Shown one piece after another: positions 1 through 16,800 of a DNA stretch of 64,000 nucleotides; position 1 is the stretch's first letter, and the number at the start of each line of letters is the position of its first letter. The notes under the pieces are model-generated. The model was given only the letters and a program-made list of their open reading frames with translations, did not search any database and was not told the origin of the DNA. The DNA lies in the NCBI GenBank assembly GCA_028829895.1, contig CM054181.1, positions 99,436,360 through 99,500,359 on the forward strand, in the 5' to 3' direction. This stretch comes from Sinotaia quadrata. Taxonomy: Eukaryota > Mollusca > Gastropoda > Architaenioglossa > Viviparidae. Position numbers and translations under genes: made by a program.

Positions 1-120
1 CCACCTCAATCGAAATATTGCACAAACACGCGATATATTAATGACAGCTATAATTTGAGACCACCTCAATCGAAATATTGCACAAACACGATATATTAAT
101 GACAGCTATAACTTGAGAAT
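1..120. repeat. 60-bp tandem duplication at the window edge
   Basis: Two head-to-tail copies beginning CCACCTCAATCGAAATATTG at 1 and 61. They are nearly identical: the second lacks one CG pair after ACACG and has one A/C change. The array may continue to the left of the window. Confidence 0.9.
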
Positions 121-562
121 ATCTGGTAGGAATGAATGCGCATTAATCAGATTATTAGTTACATATAAATATTAAGTTAACACTTTACAATAAAATTAAG
201 TGACTTTATACACACATGTACATGAAGTGCGATTAAAAATAACAAAAGGAAATAACTGAATGTCGGAAATAAGCTTCGCATGCACTGCATTGACCCTACT
301 TTGTAACTGCTCGTTCACAAGTATAATTTTATTTGCACTCTACGTGCAAACTGATTGGAATCTACTAAGGGAGACAATTCAATACATTATACATCTGCAA
401 ATGAACTGATTAGGTAACAAAATTACAAATATGTCAATATGCATAAATTACAGACTAATGTTTCCCATTAGATCTATAATAAGTATTTTTAGATTATCAC
501 AAAAATCTCATGGGATTTAAAGATAAGCGTCGTCTGCACCGATTTACTAATTTCTCGACTCA

Positions 563-563
<1 letters not shown>

Positions 564-602
<39 letters not shown>
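564..602. repeat. (AT)n microsatellite
   Basis: An uninterrupted TA/AT dinucleotide run of about 38 bp in the 3' flank of the ARF gene. Confidence 0.95.
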
Positions 603-5155
<4,553 letters not shown>

Positions 5156-5340
5156 GTTTGTGGTTCAGCTAACTTGGAAACAACAGGTTTTTTGTTTTTT
5201 AATTTACTCTCTCTCTTTTAACTTGAAAAGCTTATTTTGTTTCACTTTTCGGTCGATGAATTAAAAGGGACTCCGGAACTGTTCTTCAGCCGCAGTATAC
5301 TGTGCTTACCGTCTGGTGAATGGTTCAGTCTTGGACCAGG
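5156..5340 (-). promoter_or_regulatory. Possible 5' UTR with a short leader intron upstream of the ARF start
   Basis: On the minus strand a donor-like GACG|GTAAGC lies at 5304-5310, and an acceptor-like AAGTTAG ends at 5169, 13 nt before the ATG at 5155. This would make a non-coding first exon from 5310 upward, spliced to a 13-nt leader. The polypyrimidine tract is weak and there is no transcript to confirm it, so this is a proposal only. No TATA box was identified. Confidence 0.3.
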
Positions 5341-5659
5341 TCTGACCGCAAGACTGCACACCAATCTGCCTGGCTTATCCAAATTTCTTTTTTAAAGCTG
5401 AATAATACAAATATTTCTACTCGCCTAATTTTTCCAAAAGAGGTTTTGTTTATTATTATTATTATTTTTTTTTTTTTTGTAGCAGCAGCAGCAACAACAG
5501 CACAGCGATTTTCTTTGGTGACGGGTGCTTGTAAATGTGTTAAGATTAAAAGTACACAGGTTGAGTCTACACTGTATTTATGGCGACTAGACCGCACGCT
5601 CTTGTCAGACGATAGGTATTTCGGAGTTGGATTAGGCGATAACTTCTATCAGCATATTT

Positions 5660-6550
5660 ATAGTGTGTAAAAAGAAAGAAGCTAAATATAATCTACCAGC
5701 AGTTAAGTTCAATGCTGGATTCAGCCAGCGTGGTCGACGAACACGATTGGCTCTTTGCTACAGTGACTGGTTCCGGTTAATGTCAAATGGTAGGCTGACG
5801 AACAAGCGTTTTCGACACATCCGTAAGTGTCAATCCGCACCACGTCACCCGAGGCCTGCTGAACTAAGTGAGTGCTAAGTGGAACGACCGGGCTGACATT
5901 GTGAATCCCCGATTTTAAAAATAGCTGGATCATAACTATGAGTAATAAAATAGTATGTGGTCGAATGAAATATATTACAGTAATTTCTCAGTTACGTATA
6001 ACAAATTAAATTAAACAGTTACTCTCTCATGTTATCATGCCAGTCCAATAAATCACCGATACCACGCACCAGACAGAACATGTTAAGTCAAAATTACAGC
6101 CAAATTGGCAGAGCGAGAGAGTCCTTAGAATTTAGATGATGAAAGTAATTAGATGAGGCTGCCAGTAGCAGCCTTGGGGAGAACGGCTTAGCGGGTTATC
6201 CGCATGAAAATTAATATTTTTTTAATGAAGCGGCACACCTAACCTAAACAAAACTAAATAAATCAGTAATTAAACTACGAATTAATGAATAACGGTAGTT
6301 CCTGGTCTGTCCTTTCCAGTAATCGCACATAAATGACGCACAATGACTCAGACAAGCGTCTGTTTAGAAGTGATGCTGAAGTGGGATAACTGCCTGAATT
6401 TCACCGGATCCAGTGACGAATTCTATGCTGTCCAGAATGCTTAGACATACTCAACGCTGCATACAGCACTATTAGTAATTACTGCACACTCCCAAAGGAC
6501 TTTTAGAAATAGGGATAGTCAAATTTACTCTGCCACATGATAATTATAAT
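5660..6550. other. Intergenic sequence upstream of the ARF gene
   Basis: The interval 5700-5920 is richer in GC and CpG than its surroundings and is open for about 70 codons on each strand, but neither translation resembles a family I recognise. It could be a CpG-bearing promoter or a fragment of an unrecognised repeat. From 5930 to 6550 I see nothing distinctive. Confidence 0.35.
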
Positions 6551-6558
6551 CAAACAGG

Positions 6559-6697
6559 GACGTGGCCGGTGTCCCAGTAGCAGTGATGGCCAACAAACAA
6601 GACTTATCCAGTAAGTAATTCGTAATAATTGTAATAAAACAGGAACATGGAAGATTTCCCAATAGCAATGTTGATTAACAAACAAGACTTACCCAGT
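6559..6697 (+). pseudogene. Tandem pair of orphan ARF exon fragments
   Basis: Two plus-strand fragments 85 bp apart each encode the end of an ARF exon 3. 6559-6612 reads DVAGVPVAVMANKQDLSS and 6644-6697 reads NMEDFPIAMLINKQDLPS. Both align with AGVPVVVLANKQDMP of the intact ARF gene, including the NKQD guanine-specificity motif. Each is preceded by an acceptor-like AAACAGG (6552-6558 and 6637-6643). The first is followed by a good donor, CAGTAAGT. No matching P-loop, switch or C-terminal exon is visible nearby on the plus strand, so this looks like a relic of a diverged ARF paralog, duplicated after its arrival. The strand is opposite to the intact gene. Confidence 0.72.
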
Positions 6698-7255
6698 GTG
6701 ACATGCACCCCTTTGTTACTTGTTATGATTATTATTTATTAATTAATAACATGTAACTAATTACAAGTGATTAAGAATCTAATTTTATAGTTATTAATAT
6801 TTCTCCCACAAAACCAACGTCTCTCACTTGGTGGATTTTAGGATATCATAAAACTCTACATTTTACACAAAAATAAGATAAAAGTTTTACTGTCACGTAA
6901 TGTTTTTTGCAGGTGGAAACTTCTGACTAAAGGAGTAAAATAGCTTGTAGTTTTCTTTCTTGGCACATGGTGAACTGATGCAAACTGTTTTTGAAAGCTG
7001 TTGTAGATTTTTCTTTACTCCACAGGCTTTTTAGGCTGGCAGTTTCAGACCAAACTGACCTTCGTGCCCATGAAGCAGTGGCATGTAGATTTGAAGTCTG
7101 TGTTTTGTTGTTTTGTTGATTCCTTGTTGGTGTTCATCTGTACTCGCCTGTAGCTTGCTATCAGCATCTTGAAACCGTAACTTTGAAATCTCGCCATGAG
7201 TGAGCCCATGAAGCATGCATGCAAGTTGACTGCAGTGGAATCTCGGTACTGTTGT

Positions 7256-7380
7256 TGGTGGTAGTGGTTACGATAACAATTTTATGTCACCACTGGAGCT
7301 TTCATGGATCATTTAAAACGTTCTCTGATCTGTGGTGCTCCAGTGGGACATGCTCCCCTCATGAGTATTCAGGCAGCATT
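7256..7380. repeat. Hairpin-bearing repeat, copy 1
   Basis: Contains the perfect 10-bp inverted repeat CCACTGGAGC (7290-7299) / GCTCCAGTGG (7337-7346). The stem extends outward through TGTC/GACA with one bulged base, around a 37-nt loop. It is related over about 120 bp to the copy at 9131-9255. Confidence 0.7.
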
Positions 7381-9130
7381 TGAGGTGGTGTTGCTGTTGG
7401 AGTTTTGTCCTGGTGCTTGCTTTGTTGTCAGTTGTTGAATTTTCATGTCAATTGAGTTGTGTTCCTGTTGAGTTATGTCTGCTATTTCTGTGTCTGTGGC
7501 GTTGATGTTGTATTTTGTTCCTGTTGAGCATTGTAGTGTCGGTGATTGATGTAATTGTGAATATTGACGACTCTATGTGTAGTGCTGTTGTTTGCTCGTT
7601 CATTGCCAAACGTGTCTGGCTGGCAAAGGTGGACTTTAGTCCAGTAATCCATGGGCTAAAGTTGTGGTGGATGTTGTTGCTGTCACTCTTATCATGGCTG
7701 TCCCCGGTGTCTATTGGGATGCATGAGGGTGGGCACCTGTGGCTAGTAAAGGTGGTCAAGCAGCAGTTGAATCATGCCTACAATAGGTAATTAAAGTATC
7801 CCCATGCATGAACTGTGGCTCACTGGACCAAAATTGCTGTCATTAATGAGGTTTCATTGGCATTGTTGTTGTTGTGGCTGCTGTTGCTGACTCTGATGTT
7901 GCCGCTGTTGTCAGATGTATTGTGGTGGGTGCCATCTTTTGTGTTCATGTCCTCGTTCTGTTTGGTTGTCTGTTGTGGTTGCTGTTGTCATTGTTGTTGT
8001 TGTTCTTGATGGGGTCTCTGGTAATGGTGAGAGAGGGGGAGCCTTGAGTGGTCTTGTGTATTAGCTGAGGACAGCCTCAATCTCGGTTAAATTTCCTGCT
8101 TGGTGCTGTCTTCGGTTTGTTATGAATTTTTCTTTTCTTGATGTAGTTGTAGTCTGTGTTTTGGTGATTTTGAAGTTTTTCTTCTTGTTATCATCTTTGC
8201 TTGTTGCGGGCATTGTTTAGACTTCCTTTACCTCTGTATCTCTATTTGGTTATTTTTGTCTGGCTCTTTTTTCCCCTCCATGGTGGTAGTCAGTTTGAGA
8301 GAAAGCCTTTGTTTTGTTGACTTGGGTAAGAGTCTGTATTGAGTTGGCTTTGGTTTGAGGTGGTATTTTCCAGACTATTTGAGTGTTCGTTTTTATTATC
8401 ACAGGTACTTTTGGTGCAGTTTACATTTTGTTTTCTGACATTTTTTGGTTTGATAAGAGTCTGTGTTGAGTTGTCTTTGGTTTTTGGTGGTATTTTCTAC
8501 TGGACGTTCGTTTGAGCTTTGCTGTCTGTTGATGGTGGTGGTATTCTAGCTGTTAAGAAGTGTTTATTTAAACTCTGCCATAGATAGATGGCACAGTCCA
8601 GAGTCTCATGGTGTTTACAATATGTGGCTTCTCTCCCTTTCCTGGCACATCTTGGAAGAGAATCTACATTAGTTTGGAGAAAGTCGAGTTACAGCAGAAA
8701 TTTTCTGATTCGATCTGGATGTCATAAGGGGTTAATGCTTTATCCTCATTGGTCTTTGTGTTCGTATAGATTGCTGTGTAGTCTTGGATGTTTAAAACTT
8801 CCCCTTCCTCTCTTTCTAGCCCTGAAAAGGACTTAAGGGTGGCCGCATGATGTAAGCCATCCTGTTTTCCCGCCCTGAAGAGGGCTTGGGAGTGGGCAGT
8901 AAGGCTGGTTTCACAACTAGCTTTAAGGGCTTAGATGTGGCACTACTGATGCTCTGGTTTTATATTTTTTATGGCTGCTGTCGCAATTGTCCGGAGGATG
9001 AGCTGCTCTGACTGTAGAATGCTGTTGCAAGCAAAGCCGTGTTTGATCTGTAACTTCTCGACTCTCCTATTGTTCATGTAATTGTTAAGTGGTGGTGGTT
9101 ACAATAACAATCCCCGGTACCTTTGACAAG

Positions 9131-9255
9131 TGGTGGTGGTCGTTATGATTACATTTTACGTCCCACTGGATCTTTCATGGATCATTTATCATAAGACGTT
9201 CTCTGATCTGTAGTGCTCCAATGGGACCATCTCCCCTTACGAGTATTAGGAGAGC
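9131..9255. repeat. Hairpin-bearing repeat, copy 2
   Basis: Direct-orientation relative of 7256-7380. The loop sequence TTCATGGATCATTT and the following GTTCTCTGATCTG are conserved. The stem (GTCCCACTGGATC at 9160-9172 with GCTCCAATGGGAC at 9215-9227) carries two mismatches, so it is a decayed version of copy 1. Confidence 0.68.
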
Positions 9256-9464
9256 GTTGGCGACATGTCACTATACAAGAGGGACACTTCTCCCCATTCT
9301 GCAATGCCTATAGGCAGTCCCCTACTTACGGTGGAGTTCTGTTTTTTTTCTCCCTGACTTGAGTTATTTTCGCCGAAATCAGATTTCCGCCTCCGGTGAT
9401 GTCTTTAGCGGCAGTCACGTTAACATCATATATTCAACCACTCTCTACGTGCCTGTCTACCGCC

Positions 9465-9560
9465 ATGGCGCAAGACTTTACTCTTGATGCATGGACAAAG
9501 GTAATGCGACGTCGAACCAAGTGCCGTAACTACGAATTTTGCTCCGTAAGGCGATTTTAA
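9465..9560 (+). pseudogene. Short open frame with strong start context, possible retroelement ORF start
   Basis: ATG at 9465 sits in an ideal context (CCGCCATGG) and opens 31 codons starting MAQDFTLDAWTK, then a basic run (VMRRRTKCR), ending at TAA 9558-9560. Retroelement gag-like ORFs often begin with a short acidic/Trp segment followed by basic residues, and the position at the edge of the TG-rich block fits a truncated element. A donor-like AAG|GTAATG also occurs at 9498. Identity is not established. Confidence 0.25.
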
Positions 9561-12500
9561 ATACAAGTATATGGACAGAGCGCCTAACTCGGGGACCACC
9601 TTAAAACTATAAATGTCTTACCACCACCCCTTATCAAGGCCATCATCATGTGATACAATGACGAGGAAAGAAAAACAATGACGGACACAGCAGTTACAAT
9701 TAACAATGTACAGGTTCTCAGACAGCAAGCGACTTAATAATAATAAATAAGAATCAAGCACATATAACCAAATGCAACTGTTTTAATTATCCTGTGCTTT
9801 ACAAATAGAATAATGGTCATTTGAATCTTGTGGTGTTTGGTTAAGTTCTGACAAGTGTTCAACAATTTACAGAATGTCAGTCAAATACTATAACCTCCTG
9901 TTTATTATTGTAGATTATAAATCATGGTAAACAATCATTAATTCAATTTACAGATCTAAACATAAACTCCTTAAAATGCACTAGTGTCACAGGACATACA
10001 AACAAGACAATATGACGACTTCATTCAAAAGCACTCTCACGATTACTTAGATTTCAATCAGCCTAAACCCAAAATATGGACTTCAAACTTATTTACACTA
10101 ATTAAAACACTAATAAAAATATGGCTAAATTCTACATCACCTATTAGTCTAACATAATACTGACTGGGCAAATGACTACATGCGCCACACTTAATTTGTA
10201 TCACAGTAACACTACTGAACACTATCACCATTACCTCTTGTGGTGTAAGAAAAGAATTAGCATCAGGTATGCCATTATGCTACAAACACTAATCTGTACA
10301 ACAATTTAGACAATTCACTACTCCTTAGGAGTCTATTCCATCACCTACTGAAACACCAAATACAATACTGACGAAAAAATAAAAGATAGAAACCGAAAAT
10401 GCCTATGTACATGTGAAATGAGCACTCCCTGTTTTATCCCCCCCCCCCAAAAAAAAAAAAAAATGGTCAAGACCAAACAGTGGATGGATATATATATTGC
10501 CAGGCAATTTGGCTGATAGTTGCCATCTTGCATACATATTAGTAATATTATTTTGCTTCTTTTTCTTAACTGAATGCAATATCTTGTTTAATATTTTTAA
10601 TTAAAAAATACATAATTCTTCAATTTAATTATTTACTGGTCCCTGATATTCTGGGGGAAAAAATGCCAGTCCACCACATCTAAGTATGAGAAACACCACT
10701 TTACAATAACCTACCTGCAAGCAAATTAATGCATTTAGTTTAGGGCAGCACTTCCCGATTCTTTTTTCACCTGCACCCCCTGGGATCTACGAAGTTGATC
10801 TGCACCCCCTTGTTTTTAAGCCAATAGATAAATTAAACCAAGATTTTGTACAAAAGATCATCCATGATGAATTCTCACAACACCAATCGAGAAGCGCTGG
10901 TTTAGGGGTATTTGACACGATGTTTTTGTGTGTTGGTTTATTTTTGAATTAAACTGTCAAGACTATGCATATTTCTTTTCTGTCTCTCTGACTGTGTGTT
11001 TTTGCCTTACTTCTTACATGCCAGTTCTGTACACCTCAATTTACATTTTAAACAAATCAACAATCTTTATATAGGCAATTAAACTGTCATGTTTTGTACA
11101 TGCAAATCAATACATGAATAAATAGTTCATATAAAAAATTCATTAAAAAAGTACATTTTTATAATAAATATATAAATTACACTATTAACTGTATAATTAA
11201 TAAAATACCTCATCAAGTCACACACCAGTTTCTTAATGATAGCATTCAATCAGTATAATTTTTTTAAAAGCATGTAAGTAATAATTGAAATTTTCAACAA
11301 ATACATCAGCTATCACATATTGGTCAATAGTTCTAGAATAAAAGTGTTTTTTTTTTTTGATAAAGCACATTGCAGATAATGAAAGGAATAAAAAAAATTC
11401 TTGAAATGCAACTAGAGACAATAAAGGAAAAAACCCACTCAAACACTTATTCTTTCTTCATGTCTTCATGAAGCAGCACAAACTCCTAATCAGCTGCAAG
11501 GTAAATGGAATAAGTTGCACTATTAGCACCCTCTTGAATGAGAGGAACAACAAACACATTCATTCTTATGCTAGGATAGTCACTTTGTCTTGACATATAC
11601 ATTATATATACATAGCAACTTCATTATATTGAACTCTGATTTATTAAACACCCACTAGTATCAAACAACAATTCTTTCCATCATAAAACTAAAGTATACC
11701 ATAAACAAAAATACTTGGTTTTCTTGAACTTGCTTATACTGAATTTTATTTTTGTGAATCACTTGGAGATACACGGAATATGCGACTATGTGTTCATTAT
11801 AGATTATAGATTTCCCATTATAGATCTAAAGTATACCTAAACAACAGCAATCATATCTCCCAAACAAAAAGAAAGCTAGGAATTAAATAGTTTATAGCTA
11901 GGCCTCATCACAAGCAATGACCTATATTCACTCTGTCATTTGTTACCTCTTTTTGTTCTCCTCCTAATTTTCAAAATGCAGTTGTTTTTTTCACAAAAAG
12001 AGCCAAAATGAAATCTGAAAACGTGTTTTAAATTGTTTAACAAGAAAGAAGTCAAAATCTTAAAAGCACTAAAATGAACTAAACATCAGATAAATGTTCA
12101 TTTCTGAAGGAATACTTAGTGAATAATATATATCAAACAGCATTTAATAAACAATTTTGTTTTGAATTTTTTAAATTTTGCCAGAGAACTGGAAACATTC
12201 TAAATGCAAACTGGTTAGAAAGCATCCCTGACAAATTTCAAATGACAAAAGTATTAGCTAAACATAAATTTGTGACTATTTGAAATGCATAAAAAGTATC
12301 AGAAGGAATACTATAGTTTATCTAACAATGTAAATATCTTCTTTGATGAGTTTTTGTTTAGATTCAGATCAATTGTTGTGATTAACATTTATAGAACATT
12401 ATGTAAAAAGTACCTCAGCATCAAAAACATTTTTTTAAAAATCAAGGCTGATACTGATAAAACAGATTTTCAATTTACAGTACATTGTTATGCCCAGTAA

Positions 12501-13308
12501 ATGGTGAGACAAAAATAATGAAAAACTCAAGACTGATACTGATAAAACAGATGTTCAATTTACAATACATTATGCTCAGTAAATGGTGAGACAAAAATAA
12601 TGAAAAACTCAAGACTGATACTGATAAAACAGATGTTCAATTTACAATACATTGTTATGCTCAGTAAATGGGTGGAGGGATTTTAAATCATGGTTGTTAT
12701 TGATAAAGGAGTTACTTAATTTACAATTCATTAAACCCAGTAATTGGGGAAACAAAAAAGAATTACTAAATTTACAATTCATTAAACCCAGTAAATGGGG
12801 AAACAAATATGAATTAACAAAAATAAGTGGGGAAAAGAAAACTGACATTGTAAAGCAACATAAAATATTTTCTTATCTCTCAATTCTTTATCAAGCATTT
12901 AAAAAATTTAAAAAACTTTAGCATACATGATTTAAGAGCAAAACAATTATAGACTGTCTACATTTAACTATGACTGAACAACACTTTACATGCATTTGCA
13001 ACTTCCACATACAGAATCTCGTCATTGTCATATATGCAGCAATCTAAACAAGATCAAAAACAGTACAGTATTAAAAGATATAAATTATTTCAAAAATATA
13101 TAAACATGGACTATTGTTTTACAAACATAAGAATTAAATTATGGTACCCATTTTAAAGCTATAATATATATATATATATACTGGATATATCAAACTCAGA
13201 TACATGTATTTATGACAAGTCCTTTGAATTTCAATAAAATTATTGAACTGTGCATGAAGTCTTCATTTTAACAAATTGTTGATTTAGGAGCCTAAAGAAG
13301 AGTCAAAC
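9561..13308. other. Intergenic spacer downstream of VPS9D1
   Basis: AT-rich with no convincing exon. It contains homopolymer runs (10441-10463 and 11347-11359), a possible hAT-type end near 10743, and short tandem repeats at 12443-12810. Open frames of 60-90 codons here have no recognisable domains and coincide with AT-rich simple sequence. Confidence 0.45.
12443..12810. repeat. Two adjacent tandem repeats 3' of VPS9D1
   Basis: 12443-12670 holds three copies of an ~84-bp unit (core CTGATACTGATAAAACAGAT...CAGTAAATGGTGAGAC). 12715-12810 holds two copies of a ~51-bp unit (core AATTTACAATTCATTAAACC...GGGGAAACAAA). The two units share the segment around CAGTAAATGGG, suggesting that the second grew from the end of the first. 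Confidence 0.85.
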
Positions 13309-13831
13309 TTATTCTTTGTCTGGAATGTGTGCTGGAAAATTAAGTCTGGCTGCAAGAATGTAAGAAATGGCTGTCTCAAGAGTTGTAAGGCAGTATCCCT
13401 CCTGGCCCATAATGTATCTGCCATTCAAACATTGATAATGAAAGAATAATTATTACTGTATCATACAAGCATACGAAACTAAGACTGAGAACTAGATTAA
13501 AGAGAAATAAGAATAAGCTTCAAAGCACTAAAAAGTATCTCAAGAGCTGTTAACACAGGAAGTAATATGATTTAGCATCTTTATAAATTTCTGAAACTTT
13601 TCCAATAAAGCATTTAGACAAATAATTACCCTTCTTTCAAATTAAAACAAGATCAATAAGCCAGTTTATTTTTAAAAAGCAAGACTGTTATTATTATTAA
13701 TTTAAAAAGAGTGTGAGTGTACTGACCCCTCATGGATAAATTCACACATGGCCTGGCATTCTGAAACCAGCTGTGGCAGACGAGACTGCAATACCACATA
13801 GTTCACCACAGGTAGCAAATCATCAGCCCCA
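13309..13831 (-). CDS. VPS9D1: VPS9D1 exons 12-13: catalytic end of the VPS9 domain and stop
   Basis: Exon 12 (13727-13831) encodes [15 protein letters not shown] through CEFIHE. Exon 13 (13309-13417) encodes [20 protein letters not shown] and the short tail ending HIPDKE, with TAA at 13309-13311. The Asp and Pro of ADDLLP and the Tyr and Thr of GYCLT correspond to the Rab5-contacting residues known from Rabex-5. The intervening 309-bp intron has a GTCAGT donor and a GGCAG acceptor. Confidence 0.93.
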
Positions 13832-16800
13832 CTTTACAACAAAAGTAGATTCATGGACAAAAAGAATAATTCAAGTGTATGGGAGAACTCAAAGGGAATA
13901 TTATTTAAAGTTAGTCAAATAAAAGTCGGAAAGTTTTAAAATATTTTCTGTTAGTGTAATAACTAAAAGTAATAATATAAAAGATTCTATTGTTAAACAA
14001 AAAAAAAGAGTTTTAAATAATTTATTACCATCTGCAAAAGAAAATAAAATGTGCATGCACACAAGTGAACAAACCTCAAAATACTAGAGATGTGAAATAT
14101 TCATTTAAGATTCTTCAACTGTTCAAGCCACCAATTTTTGAAAAGAATGTAGTACTTGAAACAAATGTGACCTGTCACCACAAAAAGATACTTAAGTCGG
14201 ATTTTGGGGGTATTGAGATATATATATCAATAGAAAGAAAATTGAAAGGGCTTTCTGTTGATATAAAAATAAAGAGTGTAGGACAAAATATGGAAAAGTT
14301 ATGTTTGTTTGAAGTGCACTACTGTCCGGACGGCCATTTTGAGAAAATCGGCCTCAAAGATTGAACACATTTCTGAGAGGTTTTTCCTTAGCAACCATAT
14401 ATTAATCTGCTTCATTTGCAATCAGAGTTGAAGAAGACACAATAGCTAACACTGTAATAACTATAAACAACAAATATATTGTTACATCATTTACAGACAA
14501 CAGTCTTTTTAAGCCATAACGATTAGAATTTCTGTATGCGAGAATGATTATTGTGGCTCACAGAATATTCTAAAATTAAGGCATAATATTGAATTGATAC
14601 CTCTTTCTAAATCTGATACTAGCTCCACTAAATAAATCACAGATTAAAGCTGCATTACTTTCACATTCTTAAAAAAAATATCGTTTAAATAATCCAGTAA
14701 TTATAGCACACCTTTCACTTCAGTGTACAGTCAGTTATCGTCAGCTGTCGTCTGCTTCATCTTTTTCGTTGTTCGATCACGCGATTCGCTGTCCGTGTCA
14801 CTTTCAGAAAAAAATCCATCAGCTACATCCTCATTAGCAAAATAATCAGATATCAAATCTTTAATCTAAATGCTTTCTTTTTCTAAGATGTTGCTTTCTT
14901 TACATGAATTCAACAAATTAGTGATTCGTTTCTCCATGTTTGCATTACGCATTACAGGACGAAACTGTCTCCCCTTGTGTGCGTTTCAACCAATCGCGAC
15001 CGTCTTTTTATGAGAGCATGCTTGGTAACTTATAGTAAGCTTTGATAAACTGTCTGCGGATTGGCTGACGCTTTTCACTTTGTTTACGCCAAGCACAGCC
15101 TTATAAAACATTCTGATTACACGTTATTAATAACCAGTGTCGTCAGCATAAAAATAGGCTTTTTCCTGAGCATTCTGATATACAACATGATGAGGTTCAG
15201 CCAGGGATACTACCGTCTACGATCATCAGATTATAGCACTTTTGGGCCATATTTTTCCTTCGAAGTTAGACAGTAGGTCACAAAAAAATAATAATAAAGC
15301 TATTTCTAGTTCGAATTAAGGAAAAACACGCTAGTAATTTGTTGTTCGATGGTTTGGGAACACGCTAAAATGAAAATCTCAATTTCACCCATGTAGACCC
15401 CCACCTTCGTTTTTGCCGTTTTTCTCGGCTTAGCCTTGCGCGACTTAAGTATCTTTTTGTGGTGACAGGTCACAAATCTGATATATATCTATATGATAAA
15501 CTTTAAAAATAAAGTATCTTGATTAAATCTCATGTTTCAAAAATTTAGTGTCCTTGCTGCTTTAAAACACATATGAAAGAAAAAAATATGACTGCACAGG
15601 GCCTACAGGTAATCTTAGAAAAATTTTCAACGGCTTTTCAAAAGCTGAATATTATAATATTCAAGGTCATCTTTATGTGCACGATAGTTCAAAAATACAA
15701 AATTTGTTCAAAACAATAACTATGATGTTTTTGCTGCAAACAAATTAAGACAGTATAAGAAGATGTGATACCAACATACATTTTAGTGCATTAACCTTTA
15801 GCACAATGAATTCTTGTTAGTGGTAGTCAGTCTCTCCCAAGACTAGGGTATTAAATTTTGCCTGGTCGCATTTCAATAAATATTAAAATAGTAAAATATT
15901 TTCATTAGGGTGTGTAAGGTGCACTGGTATAAAAGTAAAATGAGATGGAGATGCTGTTAATGAGTTGTTTTTTCAAAACCTATACACTATTTTTATGGTA
16001 AAAAAATTTTAACACAGCTTTAATTATCTCATAAACAGTAAGTATTAAATAAAGATAATTATAACTACTATACTATTCTAATACTGAGTACTATCAACAA
16101 TTTGCTATTAATCTTCCTTACACAGTGTTAGTATCCATCATTATATAGTACACCATTAAAAATTAATATTTAGACCCACTGAATTAAAAATATTTTAAAT
16201 GTACTGATCTAATACAAACAATAATAATTAACAATAATGCAAAGCTGTTTATTTTGTTGAGTTATTTCTCAGAGGAATGAAGTTATAAACAATAATATCT
16301 TTTTGCTTCAATTTGTTTTCTTGTTATTGATCCAATTTATCAATACATTTACAAGCAACAATTTTGAAAAATAATTACTATTAAGAAGTATTATACAGTG
16401 TTCACGACTGGTTGAGCATATTACAACTCTTCCACAGTTCTGAGCTTACAGTTTAAAATAAACATGTCTGCCTTTGATAAGTAAGTCAATTAACTGGTAC
16501 AAGTTATTAGTTTTCAAGCAAATATCTATTTCTCGTATTGTTTTTCCTCAGTAATCGAAAATATCGAATATTTGAAACTTTGCTAAAATGTGTTGCACAA
16601 ATAGGTGCACAACAGCTTGTTATCATATTTAAAACGTATTACTGAACTGATTCTAAATGATAAAGTTTTTGCTGTGGTTTGATATCCTTTTGCTTAACAC
16701 AACAGCTGATAATGTCACATGGTCTGCATCACATAATGGCTTATATAGCCCACACCCACCCCTCCTCTAAAAATAGACTTTATATAAACCTACCTTCTAG

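Larger units (their letters stand above)
7000..9560. repeat. TG-rich block of unidentified decayed repeats, possibly retroelement-derived
   Basis: Base composition changes sharply here: the plus strand is rich in TTG and GTG and poor in A, unlike the AT-rich surroundings. Two related segments (7256-7380 and 9131-9255) repeat the same hairpin-forming sequence about 1.87 kb apart. Near 8818-8900 a short motif (GCCCTGAARAGGRCTT) occurs twice. Open frames of 60-100 codons exist on both strands (for example 8588-8836 plus and 7448-7759 minus) but none shows a reverse transcriptase or other recognisable domain. A degenerate non-LTR retroelement is my best guess. Confidence 0.4.

Noticed and set aside
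5320..5933. Overlapping open frames on both strands just upstream of the ARF gene
   Set aside because: No family resemblance in either translation, and part of the region is poly-T/A simple sequence.
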